DNA of 64,000 bases, from positions 1,736,001 through 1,800,000 of the forward strand of contig NZ_CP173660.1 of NCBI RefSeq assembly GCF_045038405.1, read 5' to 3'. A model generated the notes under the pieces. That model was given only the letters and a program-made list of their open reading frames with translations. It searched no databases and was not told the origin of the DNA. Position 1 is the stretch's first letter. Each line of letters starts with the position of its first letter. Source of the stretch: Sellimonas caecigallum. Lineage in GTDB: Bacteria; Bacillota; Clostridia; Lachnospirales; Lachnospiraceae. This document shows, piece after piece, positions 15,181 to 23,700 of the stretch. The translations under genes were made by a program, and so were the position numbers.

Positions 15181-17284
15181 GGGAGAACAAAAGTTCATCG
15201 TATGTCGGATAGGGGAGATACGTTCCAGGTATGATCGCTTCTGCCTGATCCACGGAGCCACGCAGCAGTTCCATATCCAAAAGGATTGTATCGTGGTAGT
15301 ACCGGGCGGCATCAAGAGTATCTTGGTGCTGTTCGGCTTTTTTTGTATCTGCACACAGTTTTTCCAACAGGACAGAGATGGATTCGGATGATTCGGTCAA
15401 CGTTCGGATGATCTGTTCTTCGTATGAAGAAGAAAGGGACGGAAGGAGTTTCTTTTTTTCGAGGGCTTCCGATGCAATATCCGCCATATAGGAGAAAAGA
15501 GCGGGTGTAAAATCTTTCCGTACCATATCCTGAAGGGTCAGGGATTCGATATGGATGGTCTTTGCGTAATTCTCCAGAAGGATTTCATAGCGGGAGAAGA
15601 TTTCTTCTTTTGTGAAGATATGATGCTTTGTGAATAAATCCAGGTTTTTTTGCGAGATAAACTCAGGCAGAGCATCAGGCAGAGACTTCAGGTTGTAAAG
15701 ACCGCGTTTTTCCGCTTCTTTGATCCATTCGTCCGTGTAGCCGTTCCCGTTAAAGAGGATCCGTTTGTGACGTCGGATCATTTCTTTTAGAAGATTCTGG
15801 ATGGCGTCATGAAGGTTTTCTTCGGGGATATTTTCGAGTTTGCCGCAGATGTTTTGGAGGGATTCCGCTACTGCTGTGTTGAGGATCACATTGGGACCCG
15901 CCACTGAAAGGGCGCTTCCAGGCATCCGAAATTCAAATTTGTTTCCAGTGAAAGCGAATGGGGACGTACGGTTCCGATCCGTCGTATCTTTGGCAAAATG
16001 AGGAAGGACATGGGCGCCGATTTCCATAAGGGTCTGCTGCTCTTTGGCAAAATCCGTACCACTCTCAATGGAGGAAAGGACACGGGTCAATTCGTCTCCC
16101 AGGAAGATAGAAACGATAGCAGGAGGCGCTTCGTTGGCACCGAGACGATGATCGTTGCCGGCGCTTGCCACAGATATTCTCATCAGATCTGCGTAATCGT
16201 CTACCGCTTCGATGACGGCCAGAAGAAAGAGAAGAAATTGGGTATTTTCAGCCGGTGTTTTCCCAGGATCAAGAAGATTTTCTCCGGAGTCTGTCACGAT
16301 GGACCAGTTGTTGTGTTTGCCGCTTCCGTTGACTCCTTCAAATGGTTTTTCGTGCAGGAGACAGGCGAGATGATGCTTATCGGCGACTTTTTTCATGATC
16401 TCCATGATAAGTTGATTGTGATCGACTGCCACATTGGCCGTATCAAACACAGGAGCCAGCTCATGCTGGGCAGGAGCCACTTCATTGTGTTTGGTCTTGG
16501 CCGGCACGCCAAGCTTCCAGAGCTCTTCATCCAGATCATGCATGTAGGATGCGACTTTTGGTTTTAAGACACCGAAATAGTGGTCTTCCATTTCCTGCCC
16601 TTTGGGAGCGGGAGCGCCGAGCAGTGTGCGGCCGCAGAAAAGCAAATCTTTTCTTTTTTTATACAAATCTTTGTCTACAAGAAAATATTCCTGTTCAGAG
16701 CCTACTGTAGTGTCAATTTTGCGTACGTCCTTTCTTCCCAGAAGATGGAGAAGGCGCACTCCTTCCCTGTTCAGGGCTTCCATAGATCGGAGGAGAGGCG
16801 TCTTTTTATCCAGCGCTTCCCCACTGTAAGAACAAAAGGCGGTTGGAATGTAGAGAGAACCGTCTTTGATAAAGGCAGGGGAAGTCGGATCCCAGGCAGT
16901 GTAGCCTCTTGCCTCAAATGTGGCGCGAAGACCGCCGGAAGGAAAACTGGAAGCGTCCGGCTCGCCTTTTATAAGTTCTTTTCCGGAGAATTCCATAATG
17001 ATCTGACCGGCTTTATCCGGCGAGATGAAGCTGTCGTGTTTTTCGGCGGTAAAACCGGTCATAGGCTGGAACCAGTGGGTAAAATGGGTGGCGCCGTGTT
17101 CCACAGCCCATTCTTTCATGGCTGCCGCCACAGTATTCGCCACATCCAGTTCCAGATGCGTTCCGTTTTCTATCGTTTTTCGGAGTGCTTTATACGTGTC
17201 TTTTGGGAGACGTTCCCGCATGACTTTGTCATTGAATACAAGGGAGCCGTATAGTTCCGGAATAGAATTTCCTGTTTCTTTCAT
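15173..17284 (-). CDS. glnN: Glutamine synthetase type III
   Basis: A 703-residue GSIII, the long dodecameric form that joins ammonia to glutamate with ATP. Recognisable parts include HFTHWFQPMTGFTAEKHDSF near 80, SFPSGGLRATFEARGYTAWD, the metal-binding VGSEQEYFLVD near 197, KHNEVAPAQHELAPVFD near 264, and the nucleotide-binding ENGSGKHNNWS-like segment GVNGSGKHNNWSIVTDS. Length is normal. It is monocistronic, with its own promoter (17374-17401) and a hairpin in its leader. A second, type I synthetase lies at 26864, so the organism can choose between two enzymes. Confidence 0.96.
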   Translation of the reverse strand: MKETGNSIPELYGSLVFNDKVMRERLPKDTYKALRKTIENGTHLELDVANTVAAAMKEWAVEHGATHFTHWFQPMTGFTAEKHDSFISPDKAGQIIMEFSGKELIKGEPDASSFPSGGLRATFEARGYTAWDPTSPAFIKDGSLYIPTAFCSYSGEALDKKTPLLRSMEALNREGVRLLHLLGRKDVRKIDTTVGSEQEYFLVDKDLYKKRKDLLFCGRTLLGAPAPKGQEMEDHYFGVLKPKVASYMHDLDEELWKLGVPAKTKHNEVAPAQHELAPVFDTANVAVDHNQLIMEIMKKVADKHHLACLLHEKPFEGVNGSGKHNNWSIVTDSGENLLDPGKTPAENTQFLLFLLAVIEAVDDYADLMRISVASAGNDHRLGANEAPPAIVSIFLGDELTRVLSSIESGTDFAKEQQTLMEIGAHVLPHFAKDTTDRNRTSPFAFTGNKFEFRMPGSALSVAGPNVILNTAVAESLQNICGKLENIPEENLHDAIQNLLKEMIRRHKRILFNGNGYTDEWIKEAEKRGLYNLKSLPDALPEFISQKNLDLFTKHHIFTKEEIFSRYEILLENYAKTIHIESLTLQDMVRKDFTPALFSYMADIASEALEKKKLLPSLSSSYEEQIIRTLTESSESISVLLEKLCADTKKAEQHQDTLDAARYYHDTILLDMELLRGSVDQAEAIIPGTYLPYPTYDELLFSLR

Positions 17285-17325
17285 AGTGCAAATACCCCTT
17301 TCCTTGAGCTATAAATAAAATGCAA

Positions 17326-17358
17326 AAAGGCGCTTTGGATCCATGCCAAAGCGCCTTT
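17326..17358 (-). terminator. Leader terminator (attenuator) of glnN
   Basis: On the minus strand AAAGGCGCTTTGG pairs perfectly with CCAAAGCGCCTTT (13 bp, 7-base loop) and is followed by a T-rich run TTTTTGCATTTT. It lies between the glnN promoter and the glnN start, about ten bases after the predicted start site, so it should stop transcription unless relieved. Confidence 0.7.
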
Positions 17359-17373
17359 GCTTTATGTCATCTC

Positions 17374-17401
17374 AGTATACACCTTTTTTTTGCTTTGTCA
17401 A
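17374..17401 (-). promoter_or_regulatory. Promoter of glnN
   Basis: Read on the minus strand: TTGACA (17401-17396), 16 bases, TATACT (17379-17374). Both boxes are near consensus. The transcript would start near 17367 and give a leader of about 83 bases. Confidence 0.75.
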
Positions 17402-17430
17402 ACATTTTTTGAAAAAAACAGAAAAAAGCC

Positions 17431-17458
17431 TTGAAAAGCGGAGGAAGATGGGTAAAAT
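17431..17458 (+). promoter_or_regulatory. Possible promoter of purF
   Basis: TTGAAA (17431-17436), 16 bases, TAAAAT (17453-17458). A second -10-like TATAAA follows a few bases downstream, so the exact promoter is uncertain. Confidence 0.35.
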
Positions 17459-17510
17459 GTCTTAGTATAAAATCAAAATCAAGCAGAGCAAGCTTTCGGA
17501 GGACAGAAAA

Positions 17511-18923
17511 ATGAGTACAAAGCGTATGAAAAATCAGTTGGAAATAAGCGGCGTAAAGGAAGAGTGCGGAGTGTTCGGCATTTATGACATAGATGGAAAG
17601 GATGTGGCACCTTCTGTCTACTACGGCCTTTGTTCGCTGCAGCACAGAGGGCAGGAATCCTGCGGCATCGTCGTATCTGACACGAAAGGGCCAAGAGGGA
17701 ATATCTCTTATCACAAAGATCTTGGCCTTGTGGGAGAGGTGTTTAAGGAGGAAAATCTTTCCAGACTTCATGGCGATCTCGGCATTGGCCATGTGCGCTA
17801 TTCTACCACGGGAGCGTCCACAAGAGAGAATGCACAGCCACTGGTGCTGAACTACATCAAAGGGACGCTTGCCCTTGCCCACAATGGAAATCTGGTCAAT
17901 GCAGAACAACTCAAAGAAGAGCTTGTCTATGGAGGCGCCATTTTCCACACGACGACAGACTCAGAGATGATCGCGTATTTTATTGCCAGAGAGCGCGTCC
18001 ACACGGCCAGTGTGGAGGAAGCTGTGCTGAGGACAGCAAGAAAGATCAAAGGAGCGTACGGACTGGTCATCATGAGTCCGAGAAAGCTTGTCGCAGTGAG
18101 AGATCCATTCGGACTAAAACCTCTTTGTCTCGGCAAAAGAGACAATGCTTACGTGGTGGCATCGGAAAGCTGTGCGCTTTCTGCGGTTGGGGCAGAACTG
18201 ATCCGGGATATCGAACCGGGGGAAATGATCACTGTTACGGCAGAAGGAATCCGGTCCAACAAAGAACTGCAGCAGAAAGAGAGGGCGCACTGTATTTTCG
18301 AATATATCTATTTTGCCCGTCTGGACAGCAGGATGGATGGCGTCAAGGTGTACGATGCACGGATACGGGCAGGCAGAGCTCTTGCAAAAGCCTATCCGGC
18401 AAAAGCGGATATGGTAACCGGTGTACCGGAATCCGGCCTTACTGCGGCAAGGGGATACGCTATGGAAGCGGGACTTCCGTTTGAGGCTGCTTTTTATAAA
18501 AACAGTTATATCGGGAGGACATTTATCAAGCCGACGCAGCAAGAACGGGAATCCAGTGTCAGGCTCAAGCTGAATGTCCTGGAATCTGTAGTAAAAGACA
18601 AGCGCATCGTTCTTGTGGATGATTCCATTGTAAGAGGAACGACCATGGCGAATCTGATCCAGATGCTCAAAGGAGCCGGGGCAAAGGAAGTCCATGTGCG
18701 GATCAGCGCGCCGCCATTTCTCTATCCGTGCTACTACGGGACAGATGTGCCGTCCAACGATCAGCTCATCGCGTCTTCCCATACGGAGGAGGAGATCCGC
18801 CAGATGATAGGAGCAGACTCTCTGGGGTATATGAAGATTGAGGATTTACAGACCATGGTCGGGGACATGGGAATCTGCAAGGCATGTTTCGACAACAGAT
18901 ATCCGATTGATCCAGGGAAATAA
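17511..18923 (+). CDS. purF: Amidophosphoribosyltransferase
   Basis: A 470-residue enzyme that makes 5-phosphoribosylamine from PRPP and glutamine, the first step of purine synthesis. It has a class II glutaminase domain with the catalytic Cys19 in ECGVFGIYD, YGLCSLQHRGQES and LALAHNGNLVNA, then a phosphoribosyltransferase domain with the PRPP loop IVLVDDSIVRGTTMANL near 365 and cysteines near the C end (GICKACFDNRYP) like the iron-sulfur PurF enzymes. The Cys is preceded by an 18-residue propeptide that must be removed. It stands apart from other purine genes, between glnN and the GOGAT operon, so it may be regulated with nitrogen supply. Confidence 0.93.
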   Translation: MSTKRMKNQLEISGVKEECGVFGIYDIDGKDVAPSVYYGLCSLQHRGQESCGIVVSDTKGPRGNISYHKDLGLVGEVFKEENLSRLHGDLGIGHVRYSTTGASTRENAQPLVLNYIKGTLALAHNGNLVNAEQLKEELVYGGAIFHTTTDSEMIAYFIARERVHTASVEEAVLRTARKIKGAYGLVIMSPRKLVAVRDPFGLKPLCLGKRDNAYVVASESCALSAVGAELIRDIEPGEMITVTAEGIRSNKELQQKERAHCIFEYIYFARLDSRMDGVKVYDARIRAGRALAKAYPAKADMVTGVPESGLTAARGYAMEAGLPFEAAFYKNSYIGRTFIKPTQQERESSVRLKLNVLESVVKDKRIVLVDDSIVRGTTMANLIQMLKGAGAKEVHVRISAPPFLYPCYYGTDVPSNDQLIASSHTEEEIRQMIGADSLGYMKIEDLQTMVGDMGICKACFDNRYPIDPGK

Positions 18924-18932
18924 AATCAGGGG

Positions 18933-18961
18933 TTTACAAATGAAAAAAAGAAGAGTATAGT
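18933..18961 (+). promoter_or_regulatory. Promoter of the pyrG-gltB-gltD-glnA operon
   Basis: TTTACA (18933-18938), 17 bases, TATAGT (18956-18961). It lies ten bases after the purF stop. The leader to pyrG would be about 165 bases and contains competing RNA structures. Confidence 0.7.
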
Positions 18962-18973
18962 AAAAAAATAATT

Positions 18974-19063
18974 ATTTTCGAAGCTCTTTTCGGAAATACT
19001 AAAACAGAACAGGGATGAAAAGCGACAAAGGGGTCGGTTTGAGATGCAAAGCAACGCATTTCA
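18974..19063 (+). promoter_or_regulatory. Structured leader with candidate ANTAR-type hairpins
   Basis: Three hairpins can be drawn. The first (18974-18997) pairs ATTTTCGAA with TTCGGAAAT. P1 (19019-19040) pairs AAAGCGAC with GTCGGTTT, one mismatch, and has hexaloop AAAGGG with A at position 1 and G at 4. P2 (19040-19063) pairs TGAGATGC with GCATTTCA and has loop AAAGCAAC, again A first and G fourth but eight bases long. ANTAR proteins are known to bind paired hairpins with A1/G4 hexaloops. P1 and the terminator at 19019-19084 use the same bases, so only one can form. Confidence 0.5.
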
Positions 19064-19084
19064 GGGCTCTTTGCCGCTTTTTTT
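19019..19084 (+). terminator. Leader terminator before pyrG
   Basis: Bases 19019-19032 (AAAGCGACAAAGGG) pair with 19067-19080 (CTCTTTGCCGCTTT read within that span) over 14 positions with one A-C mismatch and one G-U pair, followed by seven Ts (19078-19084). The P2 hairpin sits in its loop. It lies about 50 bases before the pyrG start, so it would attenuate the whole operon. Confidence 0.75.
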
Positions 19085-19135
19085 GTTTCAGGGCAATGCG
19101 GCATAGAGATTTATAGAAAAGAGGAGGAAACAGAA

Positions 19136-20746
19136 ATGGTAAAATATGTGTTTGTGACTGGAGGAGTAGTGTCCGGGCTGGGAAAAGGGATTACAGCGGC
19201 TTCTCTGGGAAGGCTTTTGAAAGCCAGGGGCTATCAGGTAACGATGCAGAAGTTTGATCCGTATATCAATGTGGATCCGGGGACGATGAATCCGATCCAG
19301 CATGGAGAAGTCTTTGTGACGGAGGACGGGACAGAGACGGATCTGGATCTGGGACATTACGAACGGTTTATCGACGAAAATCTGGACAGGAACTCCAATG
19401 TGACCTCCGGGAAAATCTATTGGTCGGTGCTCAATAAAGAGCGTCATGGAGATTATGGCGGGGGAACTGTACAGGTCATTCCGCATATTACAAACGAGAT
19501 CAAAAGCAGATTCTACCGCGCCAAGAATCCGGATGAGGACAGGATCGCCATCATCGAGGTGGGAGGAACAGTGGGGGATATTGAAAGCCAGCCATTTTTG
19601 GAGGCCATCCGTCAGTTTCAGCACGATGTAGGGAAAGAGAATGCCATTCTGATCCATGTTACTCTCATACCGTATCTCAAAGCATCGGGGGAGATGAAGA
19701 CAAAACCTACACAGGCCAGCGTAAAAGAACTGCAAAGACTTGGCATCTGGCCGGATATCCTGGTGTGCCGGTCTGAGTACCCGGTATCGCAGGAGATGCG
19801 CGATAAGATCGCATTGTTCTGTAATGTGCCTTCGGATCAGGTTCTTCAGAATCTGGATGTAGAATATCTTTATGAGGCGCCGATTGCCATGGAGAAAGAA
19901 CATCTTGCAGAGGCGGCGCTCAAATGCCTGCACCTGGAGCAGAGGACGCCGGATCTTCTGGAATGGAAAGAGATGGTAGAAGCGCTTCGGAAGCCGGAGC
20001 GGGAAGTGGAGATTGCCATAGTGGGAAAATATACTCAGCTGCACGATGCATATTTGAGCGTTGTGGAAGCGTTGAAGCACGGCGGAATCAAAACCCATAC
20101 GGATATTCGGTTCCGGTGGGTGGACTCAGAAGAGCTGGAAAAATCAGAGACGGACAAGGTGCTGAACAAAGTGGACGGCATCCTTGTTCCAGGCGGTTTC
20201 GGAAGACGCGGGACAGAAGGGATGATCCTTGCGGCACAATATGCAAGGGAAAAGAAGATTCCATATCTTGGTATCTGTCTGGGGATGCAGATGGCCATTG
20301 TGGAATTCGCCAGGAATGTGGCGGGGTATCACGATGCCGGAAGCAGTGAATTCCATCCAGACACCTTGCATCCGGTAATTGCTCTGATGCCGGAGCAAAA
20401 AGATGTGGAGGATATCGGAGGAACACTGCGGTTGGGCGCGTACCCGTGTATTCTTGATGAAAATTCCCTGGCATATCGGCTGTACGGGAAAGAAGAGATC
20501 ACGGAAAGACACCGCCATCGATATGAAGTCAACAATGATTATAGGGAGGCTCTTGAAAAGGCGGGCATGGTATTATCCGGATTATCGCCGGATAAACGTA
20601 TCGTGGAGATGATCGAGTTAAAAGATCATCCTTTCTATATAGGAACGCAGGCACACCCGGAATTCAAATCAAGGCCAAACCGGGCGCATCCGCTGTTTGC
20701 AGGATTTGTGCAGGCGGCACAGATGCATCTGGCTGGCAAAAAATAA
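19136..20746 (+). CDS. pyrG: CTP synthase
   Basis: A 536-residue CTP synthase that aminates UTP with glutamine nitrogen. The synthase domain opens with FVTGGVVSGLGKGITAASLG, followed by GTMNPIQHGEVFVTEDG and the GGTVGDIESQPFLEA motif. The C-terminal class I glutaminase domain has the nucleophile in GICLGMQMA near 380 and the His-Glu pair in AHPEFKSRP near 513. ATG at 19136 follows a strong AGAGGAGG. The gene is the first of an apparent operon with GOGAT and glnA genes (21 bases to gltB), an unusual partnership that groups a glutamine consumer with nitrogen assimilation. Confidence 0.96.
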   Translation: MVKYVFVTGGVVSGLGKGITAASLGRLLKARGYQVTMQKFDPYINVDPGTMNPIQHGEVFVTEDGTETDLDLGHYERFIDENLDRNSNVTSGKIYWSVLNKERHGDYGGGTVQVIPHITNEIKSRFYRAKNPDEDRIAIIEVGGTVGDIESQPFLEAIRQFQHDVGKENAILIHVTLIPYLKASGEMKTKPTQASVKELQRLGIWPDILVCRSEYPVSQEMRDKIALFCNVPSDQVLQNLDVEYLYEAPIAMEKEHLAEAALKCLHLEQRTPDLLEWKEMVEALRKPEREVEIAIVGKYTQLHDAYLSVVEALKHGGIKTHTDIRFRWVDSEELEKSETDKVLNKVDGILVPGGFGRRGTEGMILAAQYAREKKIPYLGICLGMQMAIVEFARNVAGYHDAGSSEFHPDTLHPVIALMPEQKDVEDIGGTLRLGAYPCILDENSLAYRLYGKEEITERHRHRYEVNNDYREALEKAGMVLSGLSPDKRIVEMIELKDHPFYIGTQAHPEFKSRPNRAHPLFAGFVQAAQMHLAGKK

Positions 20747-20767
20747 ACGTGAAAGGACTGGGAAAGA

Positions 20768-23700
20768 ATGGAAGAGAGAAAAGGGCTGTACTGCCCCATG
20801 CTGGAGCACGATAACTGCGGGATTGGAGCAGTCGTAAATATAGATGGGGAAAAGACACATCACGTTGTCAGGCAGGCATTGGAGATCGTAGAAAATCTGG
20901 ATCACAGAGCTGGAAAAGATGCGGAAGGAAAGACCGGGGACGGGGTAGGAATTCTTCTTCAGATTTCACACCGTTTTTTCAAAAAAGAATGCAAAAAAAT
21001 CGGGATTTCTATTGGAGAAGAAAGGGAATACGGAGTGGGTATGCTTTTCTTTCCAAGTGACGAACTGCGAGGAAACCGGGATCGCAAAATGTTTGAAACG
21101 ATTGTGAAAAAAGAAGGTCTTGTCTTCCTTGGATGGAGACAGGTGCCTTCTGTTCCGGAAGTGTTGTCAGAAAAAGCGCGCGGCTGCATGCCGGATATCT
21201 GGCAGGCTTTTATCCAAAAGCCGGAGAATGTAGAAAAAGGGATTGAATTTGACAGGAGACTTTATGTGGTGAGAAGGGAATTTGAAAAAAGCTGTCCGGA
21301 GACGTATCCGGTTTCCCTTTCCAGCAGGACGATCGTTTACAAAGGAATGTTCCTTGTACGGCAGCTCCGTCTGTTCTTTGCGGATCTTCAGGATCCGGAG
21401 TATGAATCAGCCATCGCCCTGGTCCACTCCAGATTCAGCACGAATACAGAACCCAGCTGGGAGAGAGCACATCCAAACAGATTTATCGTGCATAATGGGG
21501 AGATCAACACGATCCAGGGAAATGCAGATAAAATGCTGGCCAGGGAAGAAAACATGCGTTCAGCCTGTTTACAGGAGGCATTTCCTAAAATCCTTCCAGT
21601 GGTAGACAGAAGAGGATCAGACTCGGCGATGCTTGACAATGTACTGGAATTTCTCACAATGAACGGTATGGAACTGCCATTGGCTGTGATGACAGTTGTC
21701 CCGGAGCCGTGGGAGAACGATAACACGCTTACGCAAGACAAAAAAGATTTTTATCAGTATTACGCCACAATGCTGGAGCCATGGGACGGACCGGCATCTG
21801 TGCTTTTCAGCGACGGGGATATCCTTGGGGCGGTTCTCGACCGCAATGGACTCAGGCCATCCCGATACTACGTCACGAAAGACAACTGTCTTTTCCTTGC
21901 TTCCGAGGTTGGGGTGATGGCTGGCATCCGGGAGGAAGATATATTGGAGAAAGGAAGGATCCACCCAGGAAAGATGCTTGTGGCCGATACGGTACAAAAA
22001 CGGATCATACGGGATGAAGAGCTGAAAACATATTATGCAGGGAGACAGCCTTACGGAGAATGGCTGAATCAGCACTTGACAGAACTGAAAGACCTGGAGA
22101 TACCGGACCAGAAGGCAAAAGAGTATACGCAAAAAGAGTGCGAACGTCTCCGCCTTGCATTTGGATACGAATATGAAGACTATCACGATTCCATTTACGC
22201 GATGGCGCTGAACGGGGCGGAGTCCATTGAGTCTATGGGAGCGGACACGCCTCTTGCGGTTCTCTCAAAAGAACATCAGCCATTATTCTATTATTTTAAA
22301 CAGCGGTTTGCCCAGGTCACGAATCCGCCGATTGATTCCGTACGGGAAAAGATTGTGACTTCCACGAGTATCTATATCGGGAAAGAAGGGAACCTGCTAA
22401 AGGAATGTCCGGAAAACTGTCGTGTTCTGAAAGTAAAAAACCCTATTTTGTCTGATACGGATATGATGAAGATCAAGGCGCTGGAGAAACCGGGACTTCG
22501 CTCGGCCCAGGTATCCATTCTCTGCTGTAAATCCACTCCTCTGAAAAAGGCGCTGGACAGATTGTTTATCCAGGTGGACAAAGCATATGAAGAAGGGGCC
22601 AATATTCTGGTGTTAACAGACAGAGGCGTGGATGAAAACCACGTGGCAATCCCATCGCTGCTTGCTGTCTCGGCGGTCCATCACTACCTGGTAAGGACGA
22701 AAAAAAGTACTTCGCTTGCATTGATACTGGAATCGGCAGAACCGAGGGAAGTCCACCATTTTGCAGTACTTTTAGGATACGGCGCCTGTGCTGTCAACCC
22801 ATATCTGGCTCATGAGACAATCCGGGAGATGACAGAGAATGGACTGCTGGATAAAGATTGCCATGCAGCGATTCACGACTACGACAAAGCAGTCCTTGAA
22901 GGGATCGTCAAGATTGCATCGAAAATGGGCATTTCCACGCTTCAGTCCTATCAGGGAGCACAGATTTTTGAAGCTGTCGGAATTTCAAAAGAGGTTATAG
23001 ACGCTTATTTTACAAATACGATCAGCCGCGTGGGAGGCATCACGCTTGCGGATATCCAGAAGGATGCAGAGACACTGCACACGAAAGCATTTGACCCTCT
23101 GGGACTGGATACGGACCGGACGCTCCCGAGTATTGGACGTCACAGATTCCGCAGCCAGGGAGAATACCACCGGTATAATCCGAAGACGATTCATTTGCTG
23201 CAGCAGTCTCTCTGGAAGAACGACTACACTATGTTCAAAGCATATACGAAACTTGCTGATGGTGAGGAGACCGGTTATCTCAGAAGCCTTTTGGATTTCA
23301 ATTATCCTGAAACAGGGGTGCCGATTTCAGAAGTAGAGAGTGCAGGATCTATTGTGAAAAGATTCAAGACAGGCGCTATGTCCTATGGATCCATATCCCG
23401 GGAAGCACATGAGACGCTGGCGCTGGCTATGAACAAGATACAAGGGAAATCCAACAGCGGAGAAGGAGGGGAAGACCCGGAACGTTTTCTGTCCAAAGGG
23501 ACAAAAGAAGACCGGTGCTCTGCTATCAAGCAGGTGGCAAGCGGGAGATTTGGGGTTACAAGCCGTTATCTGGTAAGTGCGGATGAGATTCAGATCAAGA
23601 TGGCGCAGGGAGCAAAACCGGGGGAAGGAGGGCACCTGCCGGGGAAAAAAGTATACCCGTGGATCGCCAGAACCCGATATTCCACACCAGGTGTCAGCCT

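Noticed and set aside
15998..17254. Two plus-strand frames inside glnN
   Set aside because: Antisense to GSIII, no ribosome sites.
18933..19084. pyrG control by reiterative G addition, as in Bacillus
   Set aside because: The predicted start region is A-rich and lacks the GGGC start that this mechanism needs.
19088..20098. 336-codon minus-strand frame inside pyrG
   Set aside because: Antisense shadow of CTP synthase with no start signal.
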